From: Macrothele yani
Taxonomy: Eukaryota; Arthropoda; Arachnida; Araneae; Macrothelidae
Length of the DNA stretch: 64,000 nt
Direction: 5' to 3'
Assembly: GCA_039090855.1 (NCBI GenBank)
Contig: CM077011.1
Span: 39,575,501-39,639,500, forward strand
Shown here: positions 53,362 through 64,000 of the stretch, piece by piece
How positions within the stretch are numbered: the first letter of the stretch is position 1
Layout of the letters: each line of letters opens with the position of its first letter
Translations under genes and position numbers: made by a program
Notes under the pieces: model-generated
The model's input: the letters and a program-made list of their open reading frames with translations, nothing else
The model's database searches: none
Told to the model about the DNA's origin: nothing

Positions 53362-53565
53362 TTTTTTTAATTGGAATGTTAACGACCACCGTGAGCAACT
53401 CAGGGGGCTATAAGTAGTCGCCGTCCCTAATTTAGAGCCACGGGCTCCAGCGAAGGGTGAGAGCTAGTGCCGTAACATCTATGCCTCACGGGGATTCGAA
53501 CCCGGACCCCTTTCGGACGAATGATCAGAAGCCATCGCTTAGACCACTGCGCCACGGGGGCGGCC
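53362..53565 (-). repeat. SINE1 copy
   Basis: T-run, AACGACCACCGTGAGCAACT, CCCTAATTTAGAG and GGGGATTCGAACCCGG, then the head ending GGGGGCGGCC. It lacks about 15 bases of the body. Confidence 0.92.
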
Positions 53566-53736
53566 ATGACCTTTGCGGATATGACCCTGTATACGCAAAA
53601 TGTGTACATATTTGTCTGTTACAAAATTTTCATTACCGTTATGCTTGCGTCTCTTCCAAACTGAGTAATACAGCAAAATCCAAGTTTTTGCCAGTAAACA
53701 TAATCTTTCTCTACGACGGAACTACTGAAGGAAGTA

Positions 53737-54580
53737 CACAGTTATTGTGACCACCTCTTGCTACTTTTGACGTCACGGCGCGTAGCCAATGAATGAAGGC
53801 ACGTGTCGTGAGCTGGTTTGGAGGGTAAATAAGGTGTGCTGCAGGCATTCTGAAAACATATCCCTAGTTGTTGTCATGGATAAAAGGAGCGATTTATCAG
53901 ACCTACAAATACTTATGATTCTCCGCTTTCGGGTCAAGGGTGGCAGTATTTCTGACACAGCGCAGCACCACGTGACATTGATATGAGAGGAGAACGCCGA
54001 CTTCAAAGGTGCGTGAAGGCCGATCGACACGCTATAGTGGAGCAATTCACTGGCCTAATGAGCCAAGAGGCTACCGGAAGTGTGTCTAAAACGACAGTTC
54101 AGCGACATCTGCTGCGTATGTGACCCCGAGGCTGACGGATGGTCACTGCACCTGGATCGAATTCGTTATGAATCTATCCTTGCAGACCACGTATGCCCAT
54201 ACATGATTATTGCCTTCCTGTGGCGGATGGGATTTTCCAGCACGACAATGCGACGTGTAACACATATAGAAATGTCCGAACGTGGTTGGAAGAGCACGAT
54301 GAAGGCTTCAAAGTACTTCTCTGGCCCGCTAATTCCCCAGACTTAAACGCAATTGAGCATCTGTAGGACCACCTCGATCGTGTTATTTGCTTTATGGATC
54401 CTCCACCACGCACCCTTCAGCAGCTGTCGGATACACTGCCGTCAGCAGGGCTCCACATACCTATGAACACTTTCCAGCACCTTATTGAGTCACTCCTAGC
54501 CCGTCGAGCTGCTTTCCGCGCTGTACACGGCGGTTATTCTGGATATTAGCTGGTGGTCACAATAATGTGACTCGACTGTG
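53737..54580 (+). mobile_element. Tc1-like element, family F, internally deleted
   Basis: The left CACAGTTATTGTGACCACC and the right end, which reads inwards CACAGTCGAGTCACATTATTGTGACCACC with about 10 extra bases, are inverted repeats next to TA. The length is only about 845 bp, against about 1.2-1.4 kb for full elements here. Confidence 0.75.
53877..54549 (+). pseudogene. Tc1-like transposase pseudogene (family F)
   Basis: It starts MDKRSDLSDLQILMILRF (53877), the helix-turn-helix lead-in. RGERRLQRCVKADRHAIVEQ and SKTTVQRHLLRM follow. The region with the first catalytic aspartate is missing (deletion near 54130-54170). IFQHDNATCNT (54235-54265) has the second, and ANSPDLNAIEHL (near 54330) the third region, followed by TAG. 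The C-terminus HLIESLLARRAAFRAVHGGY is in frame to a stop at about 54549. Confidence 0.85.
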
Positions 54581-56479
54581 TATAATAAATATGATAATTA
54601 CTCATTTTTGAAAAGATACTGTACTTTTTGTCATTTAATCTGCAGATTATCTGTTCAAAAATTTTAAATTTGTGTTATGCAGATTACACGCCAATGCGGT
54701 AAATAACCCGCTTAAAAAATAAAACAATTTTTCCGGCACTTTGTTATTTAAAGCAGTTAGCGTCGTAATTGTTAGAAGAGGTCGTATATTTGAAAAAATT
54801 CCAGAAATTCATTAATAATAGGAAAACCAAACGCAATATGGACATGGAGGTCCAGAAACAGTTAGTAATAATGATTATTTTTTTCGAGCATTTTGATTGA
54901 AAATACGATGCAACAAAGGAGATACATTTGCTCTTGAGGGCAACCACGTGCTGTTGAAACTGCGTCACATACGTTCGTGGCAGTAAAGTAAATAAAGTTA
55001 GTTATTTCATTATTCTGAGAAAAAAATAATAACTTTTGCTGTTTATTCACTTGAAAGTAACAGAAAAAGATTTAATAACAGCTTTTTTTCAATATGAAGG
55101 TAAGTTGCCCTGTTTCTTTGGACTGCCGGATCATCCCGTAAAGCGCGAGTTCCCGCTACAAATTTCGGTTTGAAATCAACATTGCTGCGGCGGGTTGGGT
55201 TATAAGGTCATTTGTTTACCTGAATTTCAGGGCTTGCTGATTGCACGAAGGACTTTTCTGAATTTCCGTTGCGGATTATACAATGAAAAACAGGATGCAT
55301 TTTTTTTTTTTTTTTTACTTTTTGATGTTAACCAGAAATACTCTGCGGCGCATAAATTTAGGAAATCCCAAGTTTTAGTGTGTGTTTTTTTAATTAAAGT
55401 GGATATTCAATTAGCATACGTATATGTGACGATGAAGTGAGTCGCGAAACCCTACGCAAATGTTCTAATGCAGCTCAGAATATGCAAATTAGAGTCAACT
55501 TTAAAAGAAGCTCTCTATGCACGTGCCATTTATTCGTGATTCGACGACACTGCGATTGCTGTTTCTTGCTATTTTTGTTCCAAATGTTTTTACGACGTCA
55601 TTTGAATGACAAACAAGGGGGGCAAAGCCATCAGAAGATGCCAGTTAGTCAAAATGTAAGTTTACTTTTTGCGGAGGCATTATACATTTCGCATTTTCCT
55701 GAAGTGTGCTGCAATGAGGAAGTTCCGTTCTTTTTAAACTCTGCATGGAAAGCACTATTGGCGCGGTTAAAAACTCATAGTGATGATATATTACCTTTGT
55801 GATAGTCTCGGGTTAAACATACTGCCATCTGGCATCTTGATTTTTTCTCGCTATGCATTGTGGGAGTTGGTGGCTAACTATTTAATACTGTACCGGCACG
55901 CCAGTATTGCTGATTAGGCCTGATGATGCGACCGTCGCGGCAGTGAAAGATCTTGCCTATGTCTTTTAGTTGACTTTAAATTGTAAGTAAAATATTTTTT
56001 AGCTCGGCAGTTTAATTCAGCTAAAGTTCTTGTGAATCGAACCTCTGGCAGCTATTGTTTCTACAATTTACTCGGACATCTCAAGTTCGACCACTGTCTA
56101 CAAGAGCAGAGAATGCTGCCTTACATTCTGAATTTAGAGACAGCGCTGTTGCTTTCAAATGGTGTTACAAATGTCTTTGCAATCTCATTCGAATGACAAT
56201 TGGAGTTTAAGAGCCATCGAAACGATAGAAGCAGGCCAAAATTATGCGCTGGTTGCCAGTTTTACTGACGTGTTTGAAAGTGTCATATCAAGGTTACGGC
56301 GATAATTCCAAGACACAGGAACATGTACTAGACGAACTTCTCCATGTAGACCACAGTCTACTACAGCTGAGAATGGTTGGTATGTAATCCGAAATTCAAA
56401 GCGCAATAGTCCAATAATAGCAGGTCAACTCTGCTCGGAGTTTGCTTGCCTCGGCAACAGAAGATCACTATCAAAGTGG
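54581..56479. other. Unassigned region with an old internal duplication
   Basis: Segments at about 55530-55640, 56085-56240 and 56340-56400 resemble each other (TCATTTGAATGACAA against TCATTCGAATGACAA; GACCACTGTCTACAAGAGCA against GACCACAGTCTACTACAGCT). This suggests decayed tandem units of about 260-600 bp. The frame at 55437-55802 (121 residues, Cys/Phe-rich) lies in the first unit and has no recognisable domain, so I do not call it a gene. Confidence 0.4.
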
Positions 56480-56640
56480 ATTATATTCAGAAGGATTCTA
56501 AAAACAGGACTGTATTCAGAAGGATTCTCAAAGCAGGACTGTATTCAGAAGGATTCTCAAAACAGGACTGTATTCAGAAGGATTCTCAAAACAGAACTGT
56601 ATTCAAAAGGATTCGCAAAACAGGACTGTGTGTGTGTGTG
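56480..56640 (+). repeat. ~30-bp minisatellite plus (TG)n
   Basis: About five units of GTATTCAGAAGGATTCTCAA plus AACAGGACT lie at 56480-56625, followed by (TG)n to about 56640. Confidence 0.92.
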
Positions 56641-56689
56641 TCAAAAATTCTAAGGTCTGCATATATCTCCTTTTATCATCTTTGGTGTT

Positions 56690-57160
56690 CTGTCTCTTGA
56701 CAGTTCCAACGGTATCGCAGCAAGTTCTCTTCCTCCAGTTTCTTCTGTCCCTTGCTTTCTCCTTCGTTTCTTGATAGCCCCCTTGTGCCCATTATATCAT
56801 CAAGTATCATTAGTCTTTCCCTGCCTCTTGGTCGCTTTCCTTTAATTTCCCTTCTATCATTCTTTTCAAAAGGGTATCTCCTCTTACTTAACACATGTCC
56901 TACCCAGGTATATTTTCCTTTTCTTATGGTCTCTAGTAAATTCCTTTCTTCTTCAACTCTTTACTGGAGGCTCTCATCGTTTTTGTATTGGCTCCTCTTA
57001 AAACAAGCTCTATCCAGTCCATTTTTATCTCCTTCACCGTGGTCACAAAAGAGCTCGATTACCATGAAGTTGAAGGCAGCGCAGTTGGACACCTGCTCAA
57101 TGATGTTTTTTTTATCAATTTCCTTAAGTTTATTCGAAAATAAATCAACGATCAAATTCG
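56690..57160 (-). pseudogene. LINE C-terminal remnant (RTE-like)
   Basis: The minus strand reads LSKRRYPFEKNDRREIKGKR, then PRGRERLMILDDIMGTRG. This resembles the GKRxRGRPRxxWLDDI tail of RTE and related LINE proteins. It differs from the RTE at 21856-24707, so it is a different subfamily. Upstream coding is not recognisable. Confidence 0.6.
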
Positions 57161-58735
57161 CATGTTAATGCTAGGGAGATGATTTTTACCAACCAGTTAA
57201 TAAAATAATTCTTAGTTGATGTAGTTTTCTCTAATTAAGAAGTAAACCCAACTAAAACAAGAACTAACTGCACGTTTATTTAAAAACACCGATTGCATGT
57301 ACTGTATATCGTATTACTTTAGTATGGCGGTGTTGTTTGGTAATCCCAAGCTGGCTACAAAAGTTATAATAACAGGATCACCTTCCATTTTTTATTTTAA
57401 TCCTTCTCTCTGACGAATAAAGGAATTTAATCAGTTTATCATCGCTTTTCGACTCTTGTTTAACTTGAAGGATTTTCCCGTTTCTGTTTTCGTTTCTGAA
57501 AGATGTTTAAATAATTGATATTTTATTTTTTTCCCCTTATGCTTAAGCGTTGAGCATTTCGTAAACAAAATTAGTACTGGATCACGTTCATGTCGCTAAG
57601 ACCAACTTTAGCGCTTTTAGAGATGTCAGCATAATCCACAGCCAATTTGTAGCAAATATTTCTCTGAAAAAGAAATGTTTTAAAACTTACGCTACTTCCT
57701 AAATTTTAAAATATCGTAACGTTTTCATATATCTGCGTATCTTGAGACTTTTTCTTTAAATTTACATTTTTATTCTTTCATTGTAATGTAATAATACCAT
57801 AGCAGTTCCTGTTTGATATTCTATAGTTCTTATTCTTCTAAAGAAAGCATGGTTTCTATCATACAATCTAAAGTGAGATAGGCTTTTGGGATGACATATA
57901 AGTACTTTTATTGTTCTCGTCATCGTTTTTTTTCCCACTTTTAATTCTGTTCCACTTCATTTTATGTTTGCTTTGACACTTTTATCTTTCTCTCTAATAA
58001 AAAAAGTTTGCTGTTGGCGGAAAACGTTTCTTCATGGTGATTCCTTTTTTTAACCCTGTAACCTTTAGAACGAATTAACTCCGGTTAGCTGAAATCAGAT
58101 TGAAAAAAATCATCCGTTGTCTAAGAAATCAGCCAAACGCAGCTGGAGCGAGTGAAACTGAGCATCAGAAAGCGTTACTTACTTCTCAGCTTTGTTATTC
58201 TAAAGGGGTCATAATGACACTAATTCTTTCTGATTGATTACCTGCTGAAAGGCTATAAAAATGGCCGCGAGCTAGGAAAGGAGTTAGAAGATGTTTAAAT
58301 CACTTGTTTTTACCCAGTGGCATGATGTCCGTGTCAGGGGAACTATCCCTTTCCCACAAAGGATTAAAAGTCAGCGCGTATTACCTGTGAGAGGTTTATG
58401 TTCGGTCCTGCTAAGACGAAAGGGAGAAAAGAAATTGTTTTGCCGTAGCTTACGTAAAACCCGGTTGCTATGGGAACAGTTTTGTTTCAGGAGCGCAAAA
58501 CATTTTGGGTAACATTTAGTTCAGGTACATCGTCCACTTTAAGGGTTAATCAACGTGCGTATTTTGTTTCTACTATCATTTACGAATAAACACAATATTA
58601 CTTCATTAGACTAAATCTTTGCGAACAAGGATTTTCAAAGTAAAACTTTTGAGCACAGTTGCCTCACTTGCAGTTCCAACCAGGTAACTTACTAAAATTT
58701 TTGGAAATTCTTCCTTCTTGCCAAACTTTACAATC
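57161..58735. other. Unassigned region with one promoter-like site
   Basis: Mostly AT-rich. At 58254-58260 TATAAAA is followed 31 bases later by an ATG (58291) opening a 73-codon frame (MFKSLVFTQWHDVRVRG...). It has no recognisable domain, signal peptide or second exon. I note it as a possible promoter and first exon, nothing stronger. Confidence 0.35.
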
Positions 58736-59307
58736 CACTGTAAAAAAATATTCGTTTTTTTCAGAAATGTTCCGTGAATTCACGGAAAATTTCTGAAAAT
58801 AGCGTGCAGCGGTAGGTATCCGTGTTTGTCAGAAATTTACGTTTTTAAAATAGTGCTTGTTTATTTTAACTTCCGTATTTTCACAGATTTTCCGTAGGCA
58901 GAAATTCCGTTTATTTCAGAAAAGTCCATTTCATGTTTTTCCATATTTAAAGTGAAATTCCGACGCCTCCGTACATAAACAGCACTTACCCAAGATAATC
59001 CTTCCGCCGAGGACAGGATCAAACCCCCGACATATGAGCTATCTCAACAGGTAACTGGCGCCTTTAACAACTCAGCAGCAAACTTTGGGCAATCCGACTC
59101 ACGTCCATAGTAAAACGAATTCCGCGACGATAAAATTTTGTTTTTGTCATTAATGTAAGTGATTTAGCCATTTAATTTTTTGTTGGATGTTATTATTTTT
59201 CTTAAGAGGTTTTAAATTTTTTTTTTCATTAGGAGGACTTTTCACAATGAAGCATTTTTAATCGTGATTTTTCGAAGCAAGAAAATGCTTTGCAACTTTA
59301 TTTATTT

Positions 59308-60838
59308 CTCAGCAAAAACACAAGTGCTGGGAAACTGCTGGCTGAAATCTGCCGCTCACGGCCCGGTGGTGGTCCGTTGGTGACAACGCTATCAGTTGGC
59401 GAGCCATTGATGGCCTTTCTGCATCGCCGTGAATTGTGGGCCTCCAAGCAAGTGCCACTAGTGGCCCGTTGCTGGCAACCAATGCAACCCCAACAGTAGG
59501 TGAAAGCAACAGGACTGCGCATGCGCAGAAGCAACACTTGCTGTGTCTCTCAAAGTACTATTTAGTTGAAGACGACGCTATCGCCATCGTGTTATTTTAG
59601 TGGATGTTAAAAAAAAAATCCATATCTAGAGAGGTGAATTAATTCCCTAATGAAATTCTACGTCGACGAAGATATCAGATTAAGTCGGAAAATACTAGAT
59701 TACAGCCATGAAATATACCCACTCCATTCCCATGAATAACAATTCAGGGAATGGAGTGGATGAATAACAAGAAAACATTTGAAACCGCTTGAAACAAATG
59801 CCCTGCAAAACCATTAAAACAACGTTTGTTGGGGGGGGGGGAATAAAATTATACGCGTACAAAATTTTATAATTATTTGAAAGGAAAAAAAGCAACGCTA
59901 TGTGGTGTACTCATCCATGGGTTGAATACACAAGACTGGGAGGAATTCGCTTCTAAAAATAACGAGAAGTAAAATAAAATATCTTTCCTTTTTAAAACAA
60001 ATGTAGCTTCGGACAACGGAAAGGAAAGACACAACGTTAAAAATGTAACAGAATGTGACATGAACCCGGGTAAATATATATTTATTCAACAATCTCTTTT
60101 CAAGACGACAAGGACAGTACACAACTTTGGAAAGCGACTCTATGTACACTCCTTGAAAATGAGTGAAGTTCCATTAAGGTAAAAAAAAACCTTCGTTAGG
60201 TTGCAAAAATAAATTTATGAATTATATGAAACTGACTTTTATGAAAAATACCTCGCAATATTGTAAAATGAAAGAGGGAAGCATTCGGTTACACATTATG
60301 TACAAAACAGACAGTTCAAGCATGCACTCGAGTGTGGTAAATTAGTCCGGTCGGTAGGGAGCTCAGCTACCACGCGAACGGCCCTGGTTCAAATCCACTC
60401 AGATGCAAGCAGGCGATTTCCCGGTCTGTTGTGAAAATTTCCCCAGTGCAGTGCGATAATTCTGAAGTTTCGTAAAGGTAGAAAGAAAATTGTAGCTTTG
60501 GGAAACTGCGGTTAGCCTTGTTTTGTTTTTTTATTACTATTATGGCTACTACTGGGAAATTGGCGGACAAGATTCGACAAGCCACCAGTTACGTCACGTG
60601 GTTGCTGGTTGCCACTACTGGCAAACTAGTGGACCACATTAGGCTATCCACCATTTCTGGCACGTGCTTGAAGGGCCACTTGTGACAGCTATTGCCTGTG
60701 ATGGACAACTGATGGGATGCCAACTGTTGGCCAGCTGTTGGCCTGAACTGCTGGCCCTTCTGTTGGCCGCCCGGACATTTTATTGACGGTTCGGGAGCGA
60801 CAACATAGGGCTGGGCCAGCAACACTGTTTTTGCTGGG
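59308..60838. mobile_element. TIR element nested in X2 (ends CAGCAAAAACA)
   Basis: The left CTCAGCAAAAACACAAGTGC and right end (inwards CCCAGCAAAAACAGTGTTGC) are inverted and followed inside by CTGG-rich DNA (GGCCAGCTGTTGGCC). X1 provides the empty site, since the flanks join there without a gap. No transposase is visible. Open frames inside are not supported. Confidence 0.7.
60335..60422 (+). repeat. tRNA-like SINE head, unassigned family
   Basis: AGTCCGGTCGGTAGGGAGCT then CCCTGGTTCAAATCC gives a plausible B box (GGTTCAAATCC) with a weak A box. A single copy lies inside the nested TIR element. Confidence 0.45.
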
Positions 60839-61538
60839 TTAAACTGACAATTGACTTTCAGTTACTTTTAAGAAAGGTGAAATGCACTTTTTTTATATTT
60901 CACAAAAAAACAAAAAAAAAACTAAATATAAATTTGCTCTTGATAGCTATAATAGCTTTTGTCTTAAGTTGTCCAAAGACATCGAATAATCATCTGTACA
61001 ATCAGTACCCGGTTTCTGACAGTAACACAATATATAATAAGTAGCTGGTGCACCAAATATTGGAAAGGAGAAGAAAAATCCTATGCCACAATAAACAAAA
61101 TCCATGTGATATGCTATCCACAATATACGATCTCGCTACGGGCTTCAAAATTCGACAGACGACTGAAATTTGAAAGTTAATCAAACCTCAAGTATTCTCA
61201 CGAATCGCTCCTATTACTGGTAATTTCTCGTAATACGGATACGGAAAAAGTGAGAACGTAGTTTTTCCGTTAATATACGAAAGGAATTGCGGAAACGTTT
61301 CTGAAAATTCAGAAGTTTCCGTTAACACATCTCTAAAATGGGAATTTACCGTCAATATAAGAAAGAAACTGCAAAAAGATTTCTGAAAATTCAGAATTTC
61401 CCCGTGGTACGAAAAATCAGTGATACTCAGGTTTCTTTCCGTCATTTCACGGAAAAGGTTGTATCAGAAATATGCTTCGTTAATTCACGAAAGAAATGAC
61501 GGAAAATTGTTCGTGAATTTCAGACTTTTTTTATAGTG

Positions 61539-61904
61539 TGGTATGAAAAAATTCCTGCCTTCCAGTTGTTATGCCACTATTATTCTTAAATATTCTGCTC
61601 TTGCTGAGCTCTACAACGGACTCTGGTGCATAAGATATGTATGGAAAAGAAAAAGTTCTGTGCTTCCTTGTCTTTCTTGAAACTACAATGGTATCGATAA
61701 TTTAACGTGTCAAGTACATATTCGAGAATACGTCCAAAACAAGAAGACCTGTTGTAAAGATTTTTCAGAGACATGTGCAAGGGAAAACGTAGAGTCGACG
61801 GACCCAAGCAATATTGTGCTTGCCCAATGGAAATATACAAATAATGACCTACGTTATCCATCTGGCAGGCACATGACCTTGATAAACGTTGTTCAGAGCT
61901 GGGT
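61539..61904. other. Unassigned region
   Basis: No recognisable element. Overlapping short frames only. Confidence 0.4.
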
Positions 61905-61907
61905 GTC

Positions 61908-62035
61908 GCCCGTTCCTAATTTAGGGTCACTGGTTCCAGGGAAGGGAAAGAGCCAGTGCCGTAAGACAAACACAACATCCATGCCTCACTGGATTCGAAC
62001 CCGGACCCCTTTTCACTACGCCACCGGAGGGACTA
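61908..62035 (-). repeat. SINE1 copy, truncated at both ends
   Basis: CCCGTTCCTAATTTAGGGTC through GATTCGAACCCGGACCCC to CTACGCCACCGG. The tail (T-run side) and part of the head are missing. Confidence 0.9.
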
Positions 62036-62760
62036 TTAGTGGAAGAAATACTCCGCAGCATCGTATAGAAGGCTCTTTACGGTTGAGAGCTATTGGTAGA
62101 ATGGAAGCAGGGCAATCGCAAGCTGAAGTAACAAGATGGCTGAATGTGTCGAAGCAAGTGTCTCCAATCTCTAGAAACAGATCCAGAAAACCAGAACAGT
62201 AACCAGAAGGCCAAGAAAAGGACGCCGACGAGCCATAACAAGTCAAGACGACCGGTATTGGTTTGTAACAGCTTGCCTCCGTAGGGAGTGGACAGCCAGG
62301 CAACTCTCGTAGGAACTCTCATCTGCTTAGGGAACTGTGATATCGAGACATACAATTTACAGAAGACTCCATGAAAAAGGCCTGTATCCAAATAAGTCAA
62401 CGGTCTGATCCCACTCGCGCATCGCACTGAAAGGTCAGTCTGCATCCCTCCTGGATCCTCTGATCAATGGGCTTGTGTTCGCTTCATTGACGAGACCGCG
62501 GTGCAGCCTAAACACGGATTCTCGACGTGTCTACATTTGGAGAGAGGCGGGATTCCAAATTCTTCCTTCCAGCATTAAGAAAATTGACCCTAAGGTGTTG
62601 GAGGACTCGTTGTTTGGATTGGCATCATGTTGGATGGACGCATACCACTGCACTACTGATAGCCCTAAGTTCCTTTTCAAGGACGATAACGTCTAGTCAC
62701 AAATATCGGCTAGATGATGAATACCTGGAGAATGAGGACATTCCGCGGATTTAGTATTCC
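62036..62760 (+). pseudogene. Tc1-like transposase remnant (family G)
   Basis: LRAIGRMEAGQSQAEVTRWL then NVSKQVSPISR is a Tc1 N-terminal helix-turn-helix. Further on, FSLNTDSRRVYIWREAG-type coding (near 62510-62550) marks the region after the first catalytic aspartate. Stops are frequent. Its N-terminal part resembles the unit amplified at 50995-52481 (GRLETGQSQ), so the two may be one family. Confidence 0.7.
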
Positions 62761-63559
62761 GCCATATCTCCGGACCCCGAACCCGATAGGGTATGTGAAG
62801 ATATCCTGCGAAGAGCAATTGCAAGCCGACCCCCCCCTCCCCAAGAACCCTTGTGGTACTACGACGCGTCTTGGTGGAGGAGCGGCACTTATTGCCTCAA
62901 AGTCTCATTCACAGCCTTGTATGCAGAATGAGGGCTCTTTGTACGTTCCACACTACTGTTTGGGGTTATCACATTCCCTAACAGCCCCTCGAAATCAGCG
63001 CCACTTGATGCATCACTTTTGGACTACTGGACTACTATGCTTTCATGTGCATGCTCCCCCTCGTGCGGAGGTGGCATGCCGGTTTTTTTTTTTGTGTAAT
63101 GCTGCGTTATTGATATGTGTATGTCCGTACCAACCGTTATTTACCTCTGTAGGTGGATTTTGTGGTATTCGGGATGTTGTATTTGTCACATTAATTTTAG
63201 ACACCTGTGTATCACGATTTTTAGTAAAGAGCTAATTAAGTGGTATCTATAATTTTAAGATCTCCCATACGTCCATTAATAGCCTTAATAAGTTAAGATA
63301 TTTTCCCTTGGCATTTTATACCAATGCTTGTACTTGGGTGGTGAGTGCGAGGCTTTTAGATTTAACATTAATAAATTTTGGTATCCATATCACAACAGCC
63401 ACACGATTTTATTCTTTCCTCGTGCCTCTTGCTCGTCTGTAGTAATGAAGAAAGCATTCAAGCACATGTTCAGTATAGCAGCGTGGATATATTTTACTGA
63501 TCGTACATTGGCTCTATCGCGTTTTTCATTATTGTGGGTGTTACAGCGGTTAGTTAATA
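62761..63559. other. Unassigned region
   Basis: The long open frame at 62714-63235 partly overlaps the Tc1 remnant and has no recognisable domain, so I do not call it a gene. Confidence 0.4.
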
Positions 63560-64000
63560 CACGGTCGTATCAGAATAATACGACCACCCCCGGAATCAGA
63601 GTGAATGCGCCCTGGAGCGTCACAGAGTGCACGTGACAAGGTCGACCACACGGAGATATAAGCGGCCGGCCAGGAAAGATGAGCCATAGTGCGTTACGTG
63701 AGCACAATGGGCAGAGGTCGTGATTTGATGGACGTTCAAAAAGGAATGATTATCGGCTACAGCGCCAAGGGTGAAAGCATCTCAGAAACAGCAGACATCG
63801 TGGGCTGTTGGCGAGGTGCTGTAGTATGGGTGTACCAAGAATAGACCGCTGGCACACCGAGTACCTCATGACGTCATAACTGTGAAATCCCAAAGGCCAT
63901 CGACCTTAGAGGAGAACGTCGCCTCCTTCGACTGGTAAAGAGTAATCGACGCGCAACAGTGCAGCAATTGACCACGCAAATGAAAGCAGGGGCACCCAGG
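63560..64000 (+). mobile_element. Tc1-like element, family H, cut by the window end
   Basis: It starts ACGGTCGTATCAGAATAATA then CGACCACCCC, a plausible TIR next to TA. The transposase start MGRGRDLMDVQKGMIIGYSA (about 63710) is a helix-turn-helix lead-in. A TAG follows WVYQE. RGERRLLRLVKSNRRATVQQ then LTTQMKAG continues to the window edge. The region resembles family F (RGERRLQRCVKADRHA). Confidence 0.8.

Larger units (their letters stand above)
58736..61538 (+). mobile_element. Family X TIR element, copy X2, split by another TIR element
   Basis: The left end CACTGTAAAAAAATATTCG and the right end TTTTTTTATAGTG are inverted. The order of landmarks matches X1: the GTTTATTTCAGAAAAGTCC phrase, the tRNA-like block (59000-59085), the T-run, AATCGTGATTTTTCGAAGCA, the GCTCTTGATAGCTATAATAG phrase near 60932, then the repeated GGAAAAAGTGAGAACGTAG end region. 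Sequence 59308-60838 is absent from X1 and is a later insertion. Confidence 0.78.

Noticed and set aside
55437..55802. 121-codon frame as a small host gene
   Set aside because: No domain, no splice or promoter context, and it lies in an internally duplicated decayed region.
62714..63235. 173-codon plus-strand open frame as a host gene
   Set aside because: No recognisable domain; it starts within a Tc1 remnant and shows no gene-like context.
1..64000. CRISPR arrays or bacterial operons
   Set aside because: The tandem repeats found have no spacer structure of CRISPR type; splice-like signals, SINEs and Tc1/mariner elements show a eukaryotic genome.

Overview
This is a repeat-dense stretch of an invertebrate nuclear genome. 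The only host protein-coding gene I can identify is a myoinhibitory peptide (MIP, also called allatostatin-B) precursor on the plus strand at 17733-18317. MIPs ending in W(X6)W-amide point to an arthropod. The peptide style (repeated WNNLSGMW-amide), the abundant Tc1/mariner elements and the tRNA-derived SINEs would fit an arachnid such as a spider, but that is inference and was not tested by any search.

Layout. Positions 1-1350 hold a diverged ~145-bp tandem array whose units carry GGGGGCG motifs close to the CTCF consensus; a second copy (about 16340-17630) lies directly upstream of the MIP exon. Positions 4184-10550 read as one unnamed TIR element (here 'family X', ends CACTGTAA, TA target duplication) in minus orientation, split by at least seven later insertions: SINEs, a Tc1 element, a mariner-superfamily element that carries its own MITE, and a mauritiana-type mariner with only two visible stops. 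A clean copy (X1, 10731-11782) and a third copy (X2, 58736-61538, split by another TIR element) confirm the family. Positions 11929-15162 hold a hAT-like non-autonomous element and two Tc1 remnants. The MIP gene has a 3' splice site at 17716-17717 and polyadenylation signals near 18360.

Downstream, 21821-25000 is a broken RTE-type LINE, 25572-26559 a Penelope-like reverse-transcriptase fragment, and 29300-32206 a Jockey-like LINE split by a Tc1 element with 33-bp TIRs that match perfectly. Positions 34985-36030 hold tandem tRNA-like units, 36576-37511 a long foldback element, and 40879-41571 a head-to-tail SINE array. Positions 44664-49345 hold a LINE tail, two Tc1 elements and a second mariner-superfamily element. 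At 50995-52481 part of a Tc1 transposase helix-turn-helix region is amplified into twelve 124-bp units with a 372-bp higher-order period. The remainder is Tc1 remnants, SINEs and unassigned AT-rich DNA.

Apart from MIP, nothing looks like a functioning host gene. The transposase and reverse-transcriptase genes all carry stops or frameshifts. No rRNA gene, functional tRNA gene or CRISPR array was seen; all tRNA-like sequences sit inside repeats. Repeat boundaries were set by eye from terminal repeats, target duplications and comparison of copies, and most are good to about 5-20 bases.
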